A DNA stretch of 64,000 nucleotides, from contig CAJTYW010000002.1 of assembly GCA_910583995.1 (NCBI GenBank), positions 124,001 through 188,000 on the forward strand. The letters are read 5' to 3'. This document shows positions 54,255 to 62,905 of this stretch, piece after piece (position 1 is the stretch's first letter; each line of letters begins with the position of its first letter). The notes under the pieces were generated by a model. The model had not been told where the DNA came from. It saw nothing but the letters and a program-made list of their open reading frames with translations, and did not search any database. This DNA is from an uncultured Christensenella sp. (GTDB taxonomy: Bacteria; Bacillota; Clostridia; Christensenellales; UBA3700). Both the position numbers and the translations under genes were made by a program.

Positions 54255-54298
54255 ATAACTCCCAATCTCTAAAATTTGAAATTGGGAGTTATTTATAT
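54255..54298. terminator. bidirectional terminator
   Basis: Arms ATAACTCCCAAT and ATTGGGAGTTAT around a 14-base loop, between the SDR gene and the converging MerR gene. Confidence 0.75.
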
Positions 54299-54316
54299 TT
54301 TATTATTCATAAATTT

Positions 54317-55096
54317 TTATTCTATTAATATTTGGAGTTGATAATTCCATTGAAGTATTCCCGATAGTACAATTAATTGCACTTTAAATTCAGGGACAGT
54401 ATTGTATTCGGCTTTAGCTATGTCTAAAAGTTTTTTAATAATTTGTTCTCGATTTTCTTCAGTACAATCTGCGCATAAATAGTTGCCTTTTGGCAATTTT
54501 TTTATCCCGTTTATTTCTATAAATTTATTGCAAATTGCAAAAAGTCTAGCTTGTCCGTTCTGCTCATAGATTCCCGCTAAATCTTCAAAAGAAAATTTGC
54601 TTTTATCTTTGTCAGAAATTTGGTCATAAAAGTGCCTGTGGTAATTCCATAAATTATCTAATGTTGGCGTTTCCAATTTGTCTGACAATAAAATAACTCT
54701 TTCATCAAAATATTTAATATAACAATTTTCTTTTTGCTCGATGCCGTTTAATTTGGTCTCATAAAAATTCCTTGCGCGCTGTATTTTTGTTTTTGCGTGG
54801 TATAATTCGCTAATTTTTTCATCAGCACTTTTTTCAGCTTGTTTTAATGTAGCTATAATTTTATTAAAATCGTCATAAGCTAAAATTTCATTTATTTCTG
54901 ATAGTGTTAAATCCATACATCTTAATGCTTTAATTGTGTTAAGTCTCACTATTTCTTGCTCTGAATAATAACGATATCCTGTCCATTCGTCTACTTTACA
55001 AGGTTTAACTAAATCAATTCTATCATAATGTCTTAATGTTTCTGTAGTAATACCTAATATTTTGGCAGTTTGGCTTATTGAAAAATATTCTTTCAT
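54317..55096 (-). CDS. MerR-family transcriptional regulator
   Basis: 259 residues. The N-terminal winged helix is typical (YFSISQTAKILGITTETLRH, then YDRIDLVKPCKVDEWTGYRY), followed by a coiled-coil dimer helix (about 80-120) and a ligand domain of the GyrI/BmrR kind. MerR regulators twist promoters with an elongated 19-20-bp spacer. Such a promoter (19 bp with a dyad) lies next to this gene and points at the lipoprotein gene 55195. Start 55096 is chosen since GGGG lies about 9 bases upstream. Confidence 0.9.
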   Translation of the reverse strand: MKEYFSISQTAKILGITTETLRHYDRIDLVKPCKVDEWTGYRYYSEQEIVRLNTIKALRCMDLTLSEINEILAYDDFNKIIATLKQAEKSADEKISELYHAKTKIQRARNFYETKLNGIEQKENCYIKYFDERVILLSDKLETPTLDNLWNYHRHFYDQISDKDKSKFSFEDLAGIYEQNGQARLFAICNKFIEINGIKKLPKGNYLCADCTEENREQIIKKLLDIAKAEYNTVPEFKVQLIVLSGILQWNYQLQILIE

Positions 55097-55109
55097 TTTA
55101 AAAATCCCC

Positions 55110-55140
55110 TTGACTTTTGTGTTACACAAAGGTTTATACT
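55110..55140 (+). promoter_or_regulatory. MerR-type promoter with 19-bp spacer and dyad
   Basis: TTGACT (55110-55115), 19 bases, TATACT (55135-55140). The spacer holds an inverted repeat (CTTTTGTGT and ACACAAAGG, 8 of 9 matching). A 19-bp spacer is too long for normal opening and is the hallmark of MerR activation by DNA distortion. It reads toward the lipoprotein gene. Confidence 0.8.
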
Positions 55141-55141
55141 G

Positions 55142-55170
55142 ATTATAACATTAAATAAAACTAATGTCAA
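55142..55170 (-). promoter_or_regulatory. consensus promoter of the merR-type gene
   Basis: On the minus strand TTGACA (55170-55165), 17 bases, TATAAT (55147-55142). Its start point lies at the edge of the dyad, so MerR binding would also affect its own gene. Confidence 0.75.
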
Positions 55171-55194
55171 TATTTTAAATTTAAGGAGTTTTTT

Positions 55195-55851
55195 ATGAAA
55201 AAATTTGTAGCATTATTATTTATATTTATTGGAGTATTAGTATTTGCATTAACTGGTTGTTCAAATAATGACATATTTACTGAAAAGTCATATTCAAGCG
55301 GTGAAATTGAAAAAATTTCTGTGGAAGTTGAGAATAGGGAAGTGGAAATTGTTGTATCTAATGACAATCAAATCCATATTGATTATTTTGACGGCGAAAA
55401 GGAATATCTTGATATTTCTGTTTCTGAAAATGGGGAATTAACAATAAAAATACAATGTGATAAAAATTGGTCAGATTTTATTTCAATGAAATCTGAAGCG
55501 AAATATCGTAAAATCAATATCAAAATTCCAAATAATATGATTAACGAAGTTTCTGTAAAAACAACTAACGCAAATATTAAAGCAACTTCATTATCAATAA
55601 AGGAAAATATCTTGCTTGATTCAAATGGTGGCGATATTGTATGTGATAGAATAAATGTAGGTAAGTCTATTAGCTTAAAAGCGAAAAATGGTAATATAAG
55701 TGGTAGTGTTATTGGCGGTTGGGACGATTTTTCTATTGTGTGCAAAATAAAAAAAGGTGATAGTAATTTGCCTGAATTAAAAGAAGGTGGAATTAAATCT
55801 TTTTCTGCTGATTGTAATAATGGCGATATAAATATAGAATTTATAAAATAA
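55195..55851 (+). CDS. DUF4097-like lipoprotein controlled by MerR
   Basis: 218 residues. Lipoprotein signal with lipobox ALTGCSNND, then a beta-solenoid part resembling DUF4097 (repeating short strands such as EVSVKTTNANIKATSLS, DSNGGDIVCDRI, KNGNISGSV, CNNGDINIEF). It is related in style to the 11374 protein but lacks a membrane helix and is shorter. Its only visible promoter is the MerR-type one, so it is probably inducible. AAGGAG upstream. Function: surface protein, details unknown. Confidence 0.65.
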   Translation: MKKFVALLFIFIGVLVFALTGCSNNDIFTEKSYSSGEIEKISVEVENREVEIVVSNDNQIHIDYFDGEKEYLDISVSENGELTIKIQCDKNWSDFISMKSEAKYRKINIKIPNNMINEVSVKTTNANIKATSLSIKENILLDSNGGDIVCDRINVGKSISLKAKNGNISGSVIGGWDDFSIVCKIKKGDSNLPELKEGGIKSFSADCNNGDINIEFIK

Positions 55852-55884
55852 TAATTAATTAAACTATTAATTGTTGAAATAATA

Positions 55885-55932
55885 AATAATGGTTGCAAGA
55901 TTAATTGTAAATAGTCTTGTAGCCATTATTGT
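55885..55932 (+). terminator. probable terminator after the lipoprotein gene
   Basis: Long hairpin: AATAATGGTTGCAAGA pairs with TCTTGTAGCCATTATT (two wobble pairs). T-tract is weak. Confidence 0.55.
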
Positions 55933-56185
55933 AATTTGATGGGAACAATTGATTTGTTTATAGTAGTACAAGAGTAGTAAATTTGAGCGATATATTTGTG
56001 ACAATTTTTTTGATTTTAGCATATAATAATTTTGTAAGTGCAATAATATATTGAAATAAAACTTTTGATTTATTATTGTTTTGTTATTTTTGGCAGTAGC
56101 TTTCACTAAATTATAACGATTTTTATGCTAAATGCATATAAAAAATAGTAAAATAAAAAATTTTTAAAAAAGTTTGTAAAATCTC
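55933..56185. other. AT-rich intergenic region before the tRNA cluster
   Basis: No gene-like frame with a ribosome site and no convincing RNA fold; strongly AT-rich, ending in the tRNA promoter. Confidence 0.4.
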
Positions 56186-56214
56186 TTGCTTTTTTTTAAA
56201 TGATTTGTTATAAT
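56186..56214 (+). promoter_or_regulatory. promoter of the tRNA cluster
   Basis: TTGCTT (56186-56191), 17 bases, TATAAT (56209-56214), about 12 bases before the first tRNA. Confidence 0.7.
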
Positions 56215-56225
56215 ACAAACGCTGT

Positions 56226-56301
56226 GGAAGCTTAGCTCAGTTGGGAGAGCATCTGCCTTACAAGCAGAGGGTCATAGGTTCGAGCCCTATAGTTTCCACC
56301 A
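56226..56301 (+). tRNA. tRNA-Val (anticodon TAC)
   Basis: Full cloverleaf: acceptor GGAAGCT with AGTTTCC, D arm GCTC/GAGC, anticodon loop CTTACAA, T loop GGTTCGAGCC, encoded CCA. First of four co-transcribed tRNAs. Confidence 0.95.
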
Positions 56302-56304
56302 TAC

Positions 56305-56379
<75 letters not shown>

Positions 56380-56390
56380 TTTTTTTATAA

Positions 56391-56464
<74 letters not shown>

Positions 56465-56472
56465 ATAAAAAT

Positions 56473-56560
56473 GCCGAAGTGGCGGAATAGGCAGACGCAA
56501 GGGACTTAAAATCCCTCGGTCCACAAGACCGTACCGGTTCAAGTCCGGTCTCCGGCACCA
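56473..56560 (+). tRNA. tRNA-Leu (anticodon TAA)
   Basis: Type II tRNA with long variable arm, anticodon in ACTTAAAAT, encoded CCA. The acceptor stem GCCGAAG/CTCCGGC has an A-C mismatch at pair 5-68, otherwise intact. Confidence 0.93.
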
Positions 56561-56584
56561 ACTCGTCGTAGCACGAGATGTGAT

Positions 56585-56618
56585 ATATGAGATAGTAAAA
56601 AACTATCTCATATTTTTT
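56585..56618 (+). terminator. terminator of the tRNA operon
   Basis: Arms ATATGAGATAGT and ACTATCTCATAT around AAAAA, followed by T7. Confidence 0.9.
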
Positions 56619-57167
56619 TACTCGGCTACTCCTTTATCCCACAACACCATATGGTGTAGTGGGAACCCTAGCGTTTTATTTTAAGTAAATTAGGTCAATT
56701 TTTGTGCGAAAACCGGACCGATTGAAATAATGTGTCGCTCGAAATGTGTTTTAAAATCAAATTCTAACATGATTTATATTATAAAAATAAAATGACCTAT
56801 GGACAAGTAAAGTTTTTCATTTCTCACTATTCCGTCACTGTGTTCCGTAAAAGTCGGTTCTCCAGCATACAAAACGCTCTAAATTAATTTGTTTCAATTT
56901 AGAGTGTTTTTTATAAAAATAAATCTATACACTTAAATAAAATTATGATAAAAAAGTATTTTTTAATAGTTTGTTTTCTTTTTTATATAACAAATAAATC
57001 ATTTTTGAATAAAAATTTCAAAAGCAAATGTTTTATTTGTAATGTAACTTTAACATATTTGTACAAAAATAGTAATATGCACAATTACCAAAATTTACCA
57101 AAGGTATTGTAATTGATAAATAAATATGATAAAATTAATTTAATAGCATTAATAAAACTAAATTAAT
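56619..57167. other. intergenic stretch with palindromes and a decayed tRNA-Leu 3'-end copy
   Basis: A near-perfect 26-bp palindrome (56638-56663; CCCAC...CACCAT, then ATGGTG...GTGGG, one mismatch) has no gene nearby. At 56851-56867 AAGTCGGTTCTCCAGCA matches the 3' end of the tRNA-Leu (56541-56557) in 14 of 17 positions. A strong terminator (56873-56914) follows. I see no protein-coding frame; this may be the remnant of an element integrated at the tRNA. Confidence 0.45.
56873..56914 (+). terminator. terminator in the tRNA-cas intergenic region
   Basis: Arms AACGCTCTAAATT and AATTTAGAGTGTT around a 10-base loop, then T6. It implies a short transcript from the left of unknown identity. Confidence 0.8.
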
Positions 57168-57247
57168 AAAAAAATAGTCGACTCAAAAGCCGACTGATAC
57201 TAAGATGATTAAGGTAAAACCTTATTTGAACGAATGTTATTTTGAAT
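57168..57247 (-). ncRNA. tracrRNA (type II-A)
   Basis: On the minus strand an 80-base RNA begins at the anti-repeat: ATTCAAAATAACATT pairs with 15 bases of the CRISPR repeat (one wobble), then a bulge, then TCAAAT pairs with the repeat's first six bases GTTTGA. A nexus hairpin AAGGT/ACCTT follows, then a terminator hairpin AGTCGGC/GTCGACT and T7. It has its own perfect promoter (57254-57282). This is the dual-RNA partner needed for RNase III processing of pre-crRNA and for Cas9 loading. Confidence 0.9.
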
Positions 57248-57255
57248 AATATAAT
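57226..57255 (+). promoter_or_regulatory. probable cas9 operon promoter
   Basis: TTGAAC (57226-57231), 18 bases, TATAAT (57250-57255). The -35 lies inside the tracrRNA anti-repeat, and the -10 shares two bases with the tracrRNA -10 on the other strand. Confidence 0.6.
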
Positions 57256-57282
57256 TATACAATAAGAAAAATAAAATGTCAA
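57254..57282 (-). promoter_or_regulatory. consensus promoter of tracrRNA
   Basis: On the minus strand TTGACA (57282-57277), 17 bases, TATAAT (57259-57254), predicting a start near 57247, at the first base of the anti-repeat. Confidence 0.85.
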
Positions 57283-57309
57283 GTACTTTTGGAGATATAG
57301 GAGAAAATT

Positions 57310-60300
57310 ATGAGAAAAACTTTTTTAGGAATTGATGCAGGTGTTGAAAATGTCGGATACGCTTTAGCCATAAATGATGATGAATTGTCTGACGAAAGGT
57401 ATCAAGTAGTAAAAGTAAACGGCAGACAAGTAATGGGAGTTTTGTCTTATGATGCAGCTGAACCTGCAGTTGCACGTAGGGGATATAGAGCAGTAAGACG
57501 CAGATTGGATAGACGTCGTTACAGAATTGCTTTATTGCAAGAAATTTTTAATGACGAATTAATAAAAAAAGACAAAAACTTTTTGAGAAGATTAAATGAA
57601 AACGATTTACATTTAGAAGATAGAAGTGTAAAAGAAAAGTATTCACTTTTTAATGATAAAGATTTTGACGATGTTAGATATTACAATAAATATCCAACGA
57701 TATATCATTTGCGTAATGAGCTTATGACAAAAGGCACAGATGATATAAGGCTTTTATATTTGGCTATACATCATATAATCAAATACAGAGGACATTTTTT
57801 GCTTAACGGAGATATTAATAGTAGCGAAGTTGGCGGAATAAATCGATTAAGAGAATTTATTGAAAATTTAAATGATAAATTGAAAGAAAATTGTGAAAAT
57901 GAAGAATGCTCAGATGATTTAAGTGCAAATTTAAGTACAAATCATTTGTCTGATATAAAAGATTTAATATGTGGCACTGGTAAAATAACGGAAGATATGC
58001 TTCAAGAAATAACCAATGGTAAAAAATTTGTTTCAAAAAAAGATAAAAAGATTAAATTGATTGAGTTGTTTGAAGCTAAAAGCAATGTTTCTAAAAAAAT
58101 TGTTGATATAATCATAGGCGGAAAAGTAAAATTATATGATTTGTTTGGCGAAGATAATTATCCTAAAGAACAAGTTAAGGAATTTACTATGGCTGATGAT
58201 TGGGATACGATTGAAGATTTACAACTTATAAAAGATAATATTTCACATTCTGATATTATCAACAATTTAAAAGAAATTTATGATTGGGTAGCACTTAATG
58301 AGCTTTTAAAAGGTGAAAAGTCTTTGTCTAGTGCAATGATAAAAATTTATGAAACTCACAAGCAAGATTTAAATGATTTGAAAAATTTTATAAAAAAATA
58401 TGCACTTGATAAATATGATGAAGTATTTAATGAGCAGAAAGACGATAAAGGAAAAGTCAATACAAAAATTTGTAACTATGCAAGTTATATTGGCGGTGGT
58501 AGATTTAATGGCGAAAAAATTGGTGCTAACGGAAGGTTAGGGTATACTTGTACTCAAGAAGATTTTTACAGCTATATAAAGAAAATTATAAATGAAGTTG
58601 ATTCAAACGAAGCGCAAGCAGTTAAACAAGATTTAGTTGATAAAATTGATAGTAAAATTTTTATGCCTAAAATTGTGTCAAAAAATAATTCTACTATGCC
58701 ATATCAACTAAATATGATGGAACTTGATAAGATTTTGGAAATTGCTAAAAGCAATCCTATGTTTGCATTTTTGAATGATAAGAGCGATAATATGATTAAT
58801 TCTGACAAAATTAAAGCACTTTTAACATTCAGAATTCCTTATTACATTGGACCTGTAAAAGAATATAGTGCCGATGATAGTAAAAAATATGCTTGGGCAG
58901 TTAGAAAAGAGTCAGGTAGGATTACTCCGTGGAATATAAAAGATAAGATTGATTATAAGCAAAGTAATGAATTTTTTATTAGAAGAATGACTAATAAATG
59001 TACATATTTGCGAATAGCAGATACTTTGCCTAAAAATTCAATTTTATTTTCAAAATTTATGTGTTTGAATGAACTAAATTCTTTAAAAATAAATGGAGAT
59101 GCAATTTCAAGTAATTTGAAAAAAGAAATATATCAAAATGTATTTTTGCAAAAAAATCCTACTAAAAAAAAGATAAGAAACTATTTAATTAGCCATTATG
59201 ACAATGAATATGGTAAAGATTTAGTTTTGAGTGGTGTTGATAAAGAGATTAAATCAAATATGAACACTTACTTATTATATAAGGATAAGTTAGGTGATAA
59301 AGTGGATAGTGATAGAGCTATGGTTGAAAGAATAATATTTTTATCGACTATTCACAACGATAGCAAAATGTTAGAAGAATCCATACGTGACGAGTTTGGC
59401 AATAAATTGACTGAAGATGAAATAAAAAGCATTAAAGGATTTAAATTTAATGGTTGGGGTAGTTTATCTGCAGAATTTTTGGCTGGATATAAAAACAATG
59501 GTATACACTTGTTATTTAATGGGGAAATGCTTGATATAATTGACATTATGTATGAATATAATTATAATTTGCAACAAATTTTATATCATAAAAATTGTAA
59601 TTACGAAGAAGCTGTGCAAGATTATTTTATTGCAAAAGGTGTGTTTGAAGATAGCGAAACGCAATGTGATATTGATATTGAAGAATATAATTGTTCGCCA
59701 TCTGTTAAAAAGTGTGTGAGACAAACTTTTAAGTTAGTTAAAGATATAGTGAAACAGACAAATATAGTGCCTGATATATTGTTTTTAGAATCTTGTCGCG
59801 AAAACAATGACTTTAAAAAAGGGCAAAGAACACAAAAAAGACGTGATATTATAAAAGCAAATTATGCCAATGCACAAAATTGTGTTAAGCAGTTGTTAAA
59901 AGATAAAAATAGTGAATTTAAAAAAGATGATTTACTTGAATTAAAGGATAGCATAGCAGATTGTGAAGAAAAGTTGAATAATTATAGCGATACGCTTTTG
60001 AAAAAGGAAAACTTGTATTTGTATTTTATGCAACTGGGTAAGGATATGTATACAGGTAAACCTATTGATTTAGATAGTGTTATTAATGGTAGCAGGTATG
60101 ACCACGACCATATCATTCCGCAAGCAGTTGTAAAAGATGATAGCTTCAATAATTTAGTTTTAGTTGAGAAAAAAGAAAATGCCGAAAAATCAAGAGAATA
60201 TCCATTGCCACCACAATTTAGACAACCAGTATTGTGGAAAATGTTGTATAAAATTGGTTTGCTTAGTGGCGAAAAATATTCTAGACTTATGAGAAAAAAT

Positions 60301-61722
60301 GAAATAACTATTGAAGAGCAAGAGAAATTTGTCAATAGACAGTTAGTTGAAATAAGTCAAATTGTTGTAATTTTGAGAGACGTACTTGCAAAATATTTTT
60401 CAAAAATTTGTGGTAAAAAAGTGGAAATAGTGCTTTCAAAAGCTGGCAACGTATCTATGTTCCGAAAGGAATTTAATCTTACAAAATCTAGGGAAGTTAA
60501 TGACTTTCATCACGCTTGGGATGCATATTTGAATATTGTGGTTGGCGATATTTTAAATAAAGCTTTTAATCATAATTGGTATATAAGATACGATAACGGA
60601 AAAGATAAATCTTATAACTTTTTGAGAGTGCTAAAAAAACAAGCAACTGCAAACAACTATGAAATTTTAAATAATATTAAAAAATTGATGGATAGTACCG
60701 ATTTTCAGATGGTTAAATTGCCTGTTACTAATAAAGGTGCATTTTATTCAGAAGTTTTGAAAAGAGCAGAAAGTGATAAAAATAGTAAATTAATTGCACC
60801 TTGTGATAGTAAAGTTGTAGATGGAAGAGAGACTAATCCTAAATGTGATACTAAAAAATATGGCGGATATAAAACTGCAAATACAGCGTATTTTGTAATT
60901 GCTGATTCAATTGGAAAGAATAACGAAAAAATGAGACATATTGTTGCAATATCTATTTTAGACGATGCACGAATTAAATTGGGCAAATTAAGCTATGAAG
61001 AGATATTTGAAAAAATTGGTTTGGAAAATGCAAAACTTGCAAATTTAGATGGTATGAGACAACCAATTATCAAAATTGGTGCGTTGATAGACTTTGGTGC
61101 TTATAGACTTAGATTAGCAGGTATGACAGAAATATCTAAGTTGATTTTTCATAATGCTAATCAATTTTATGTGGGCGTTGAATTAAATAGATATATTAAG
61201 GAACTAAGCGTATTGGTTGATAAAGTTTCTAAGGTGATTAAAAAGAGTGCCAAGAATGAAGAAAAAGATGTTCTAGCAAATGATATTATAAATGAAAATA
61301 TTAGAAGAAAAAATTTGTCATTAAATAAAAATGCAAACATTGTAATTGTAAATAAACAAGAAAATATGAAAATATATGAGTTTTTTATAAGCAAATTGTC
61401 GCATAATCCATACAAAGATATACCAACATATAACAAGTTGCTTGAGATTTTGGTTGGTGCTAAAGATGATTTTGAACAAAAAAGTCTTTATAGTCAAGCG
61501 GTATTGTTGTTAAATATAATTAAAGCTTTTCAGTGCAATGCATCAAAAGTTGATGTGTCCGATTTGTCATACATTGATAGTAAAGGAAAAAAAGCAAAAG
61601 GCGGTGCAGGTCAATGTAGTATTACTTGTAATTGGAATATTAGTAAGTTTAAACAATTATATTTAATAAATCAATCTGTTTCTGGATTGAAAGAAAAAAG
61701 AATTAAGTTGTCATTAAATTAA
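57310..61722 (+). CDS. cas9: type II-A CRISPR-associated endonuclease Cas9
   Basis: 1470 residues. RuvC-I LGIDAGVENVGYALA with Asp9; arginine-rich bridge helix RRGYRAVRRRLDRRRYRIAL (about 57-78); RuvC-II ILFLESCRENN with Glu827; HNH RYDHDHIIPQ with Asp933/His934; RuvC-III DFHHAWDAYLNIV with His1068 and Asp1071. The remaining C-terminus (about 1200-1470) should hold the PAM-interacting domain. All catalytic residues are present, so both DNA strands should be cut. It is somewhat longer than most II-A Cas9 (about 1370). Start ATG after AGGAG; cas1 follows after 12 bases. Confidence 0.97.
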   Translation: MRKTFLGIDAGVENVGYALAINDDELSDERYQVVKVNGRQVMGVLSYDAAEPAVARRGYRAVRRRLDRRRYRIALLQEIFNDELIKKDKNFLRRLNENDLHLEDRSVKEKYSLFNDKDFDDVRYYNKYPTIYHLRNELMTKGTDDIRLLYLAIHHIIKYRGHFLLNGDINSSEVGGINRLREFIENLNDKLKENCENEECSDDLSANLSTNHLSDIKDLICGTGKITEDMLQEITNGKKFVSKKDKKIKLIELFEAKSNVSKKIVDIIIGGKVKLYDLFGEDNYPKEQVKEFTMADDWDTIEDLQLIKDNISHSDIINNLKEIYDWVALNELLKGEKSLSSAMIKIYETHKQDLNDLKNFIKKYALDKYDEVFNEQKDDKGKVNTKICNYASYIGGGRFNGEKIGANGRLGYTCTQEDFYSYIKKIINEVDSNEAQAVKQDLVDKIDSKIFMPKIVSKNNSTMPYQLNMMELDKILEIAKSNPMFAFLNDKSDNMINSDKIKALLTFRIPYYIGPVKEYSADDSKKYAWAVRKESGRITPWNIKDKIDYKQSNEFFIRRMTNKCTYLRIADTLPKNSILFSKFMCLNELNSLKINGDAISSNLKKEIYQNVFLQKNPTKKKIRNYLISHYDNEYGKDLVLSGVDKEIKSNMNTYLLYKDKLGDKVDSDRAMVERIIFLSTIHNDSKMLEESIRDEFGNKLTEDEIKSIKGFKFNGWGSLSAEFLAGYKNNGIHLLFNGEMLDIIDIMYEYNYNLQQILYHKNCNYEEAVQDYFIAKGVFEDSETQCDIDIEEYNCSPSVKKCVRQTFKLVKDIVKQTNIVPDILFLESCRENNDFKKGQRTQKRRDIIKANYANAQNCVKQLLKDKNSEFKKDDLLELKDSIADCEEKLNNYSDTLLKKENLYLYFMQLGKDMYTGKPIDLDSVINGSRYDHDHIIPQAVVKDDSFNNLVLVEKKENAEKSREYPLPPQFRQPVLWKMLYKIGLLSGEKYSRLMRKNEITIEEQEKFVNRQLVEISQIVVILRDVLAKYFSKICGKKVEIVLSKAGNVSMFRKEFNLTKSREVNDFHHAWDAYLNIVVGDILNKAFNHNWYIRYDNGKDKSYNFLRVLKKQATANNYEILNNIKKLMDSTDFQMVKLPVTNKGAFYSEVLKRAESDKNSKLIAPCDSKVVDGRETNPKCDTKKYGGYKTANTAYFVIADSIGKNNEKMRHIVAISILDDARIKLGKLSYEEIFEKIGLENAKLANLDGMRQPIIKIGALIDFGAYRLRLAGMTEISKLIFHNANQFYVGVELNRYIKELSVLVDKVSKVIKKSAKNEEKDVLANDIINENIRRKNLSLNKNANIVIVNKQENMKIYEFFISKLSHNPYKDIPTYNKLLEILVGAKDDFEQKSLYSQAVLLLNIIKAFQCNASKVDVSDLSYIDSKGKKAKGGAGQCSITCNWNISKFKQLYLINQSVSGLKEKRIKLSLN

Positions 61723-61734
61723 TAGGAAATACAA

Positions 61735-62622
61735 ATGAGTTTTAGAACTGTTGTAATTAAAAACAGGTGTAAATTGGATTATTCTTTAAATTATATGGTG
61801 TATCGGGGAGATGTCACAAAAAAAGTGCATCTATCCGAGATATCAATGTTAATTATAGAATCAACAGCTGTTTCAATTACTGCCGTGCTTATAAATGAAT
61901 TGGTAAAAAATAATATTGCAATCATTTTTTGTGATGAAAAACATAATCCTAAAAGCTTGACTCTAGGTTATCATAATAATTATCATTCAGCAAAAAATAT
62001 AGCTATTCAAGCTAGTTGGCAAGAAAACTTGAAGAAAGTGGTTTGGACAGATATTATTCATAACAAAATTAATAATCAAGCAAAACTACTTTTAAAATAT
62101 AAAATGGATAATACCTTACTTTTGTCATATTTGAACGAATTGAAATTGGGAGATAGTACTAATCGTGAAGGACACTCCGCCAAAGTATATTTTAATCTGT
62201 TGTTTGATATGTTAAATAGGCGCTCACCATCATTTTATAATAACGCCTTGAATTATGGATATGCCATTTTATTGTCAAGTTTTTGTAGAGAGATTATAGC
62301 TAATGGCTATATTACTGAGTTGGGTGTTTGGCATCACAATGAATTTAATCATTTTAATTTAGCTAGTGATTTAATGGAAACATTTAGAGTTATAGTTGAT
62401 GATATGGTATTGCAATTGGAAAAAGATGAGAAAAACTATAAATCAAAAATGGCAAATTTGCTAAATGTGAAAGTGTTTATTAATGGAAAAAATGTTTACT
62501 TGGATAATGCAATTCAAATGTATGTTAAAAGTGTCTTAAACTATTTGTGTAATGGAAAAGGAGAAATAATTAATTTTATTAGATATGAGTTACCGATATA
62601 TGAGAATGATAATAATGTTTGA
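61735..62622 (+). CDS. cas1: CRISPR integrase Cas1 (type II)
   Basis: 295 residues. It begins SFRTVVIKNRCKLDYSLNYM as II-A Cas1 does and contains the active-site region REGHSAKVYFNLLF (Glu), GVWHHNEFNHFNLASDLME (His and Asp/Glu). Cas1 with Cas2 inserts spacers at the leader end. AGGAAA lies upstream. It overlaps cas2 by 38 bases. Full length. Confidence 0.96.
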   Translation: MSFRTVVIKNRCKLDYSLNYMVYRGDVTKKVHLSEISMLIIESTAVSITAVLINELVKNNIAIIFCDEKHNPKSLTLGYHNNYHSAKNIAIQASWQENLKKVVWTDIIHNKINNQAKLLLKYKMDNTLLLSYLNELKLGDSTNREGHSAKVYFNLLFDMLNRRSPSFYNNALNYGYAILLSSFCREIIANGYITELGVWHHNEFNHFNLASDLMETFRVIVDDMVLQLEKDEKNYKSKMANLLNVKVFINGKNVYLDNAIQMYVKSVLNYLCNGKGEIINFIRYELPIYENDNNV

Positions 62623-62905
62623 TTTGCCTACCTTGAGTTTGCAGGATATGAGAGAGTATCGAAAGTTTAGAAAATTTTTGATTGAAAATGGATTTATAAT
62701 GATGCAAGAGTCAATATATACTAAATTATTGCTTAATGGTGTAGCAGCTAATTTAATGTCAAAACAAGTGAAAAAAGCAATACCTAAAGATGGATTAGTA
62801 CAAATGCTTGTTATAACTGAAAAACAATTTGCAAATATGGAATTGCTTTCAGGAGAATTAAATCAAACATATATTAATAATGATAAAAGGTATTTGGAAC
62901 TATGA
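62585..62905 (+). CDS. cas2: CRISPR protein Cas2 (type II-A)
   Basis: 106 residues starting MSYRYMRMIIMFDLPT, as in II-A Cas2. The remaining ferredoxin-like fold has EYRKFRKFLIENGFIM and the TEKQFANMELLSGE end. It forms the dimer core of the Cas1-Cas2 integrase. It overlaps cas1 by 38 bases and csn2 by 4 (ATGA), so all four genes are one operon. Confidence 0.96.
   Translation: MSYRYMRMIIMFDLPTLSLQDMREYRKFRKFLIENGFIMMQESIYTKLLLNGVAANLMSKQVKKAIPKDGLVQMLVITEKQFANMELLSGELNQTYINNDKRYLEL

Noticed and set aside
57226..57246. Repeat-like sequence upstream of cas9 read as a solitary CRISPR repeat on the plus strand
   Set aside because: The similarity covers only the anti-repeat part, with promoter, nexus hairpin and terminator on the minus strand; it is the tracrRNA.
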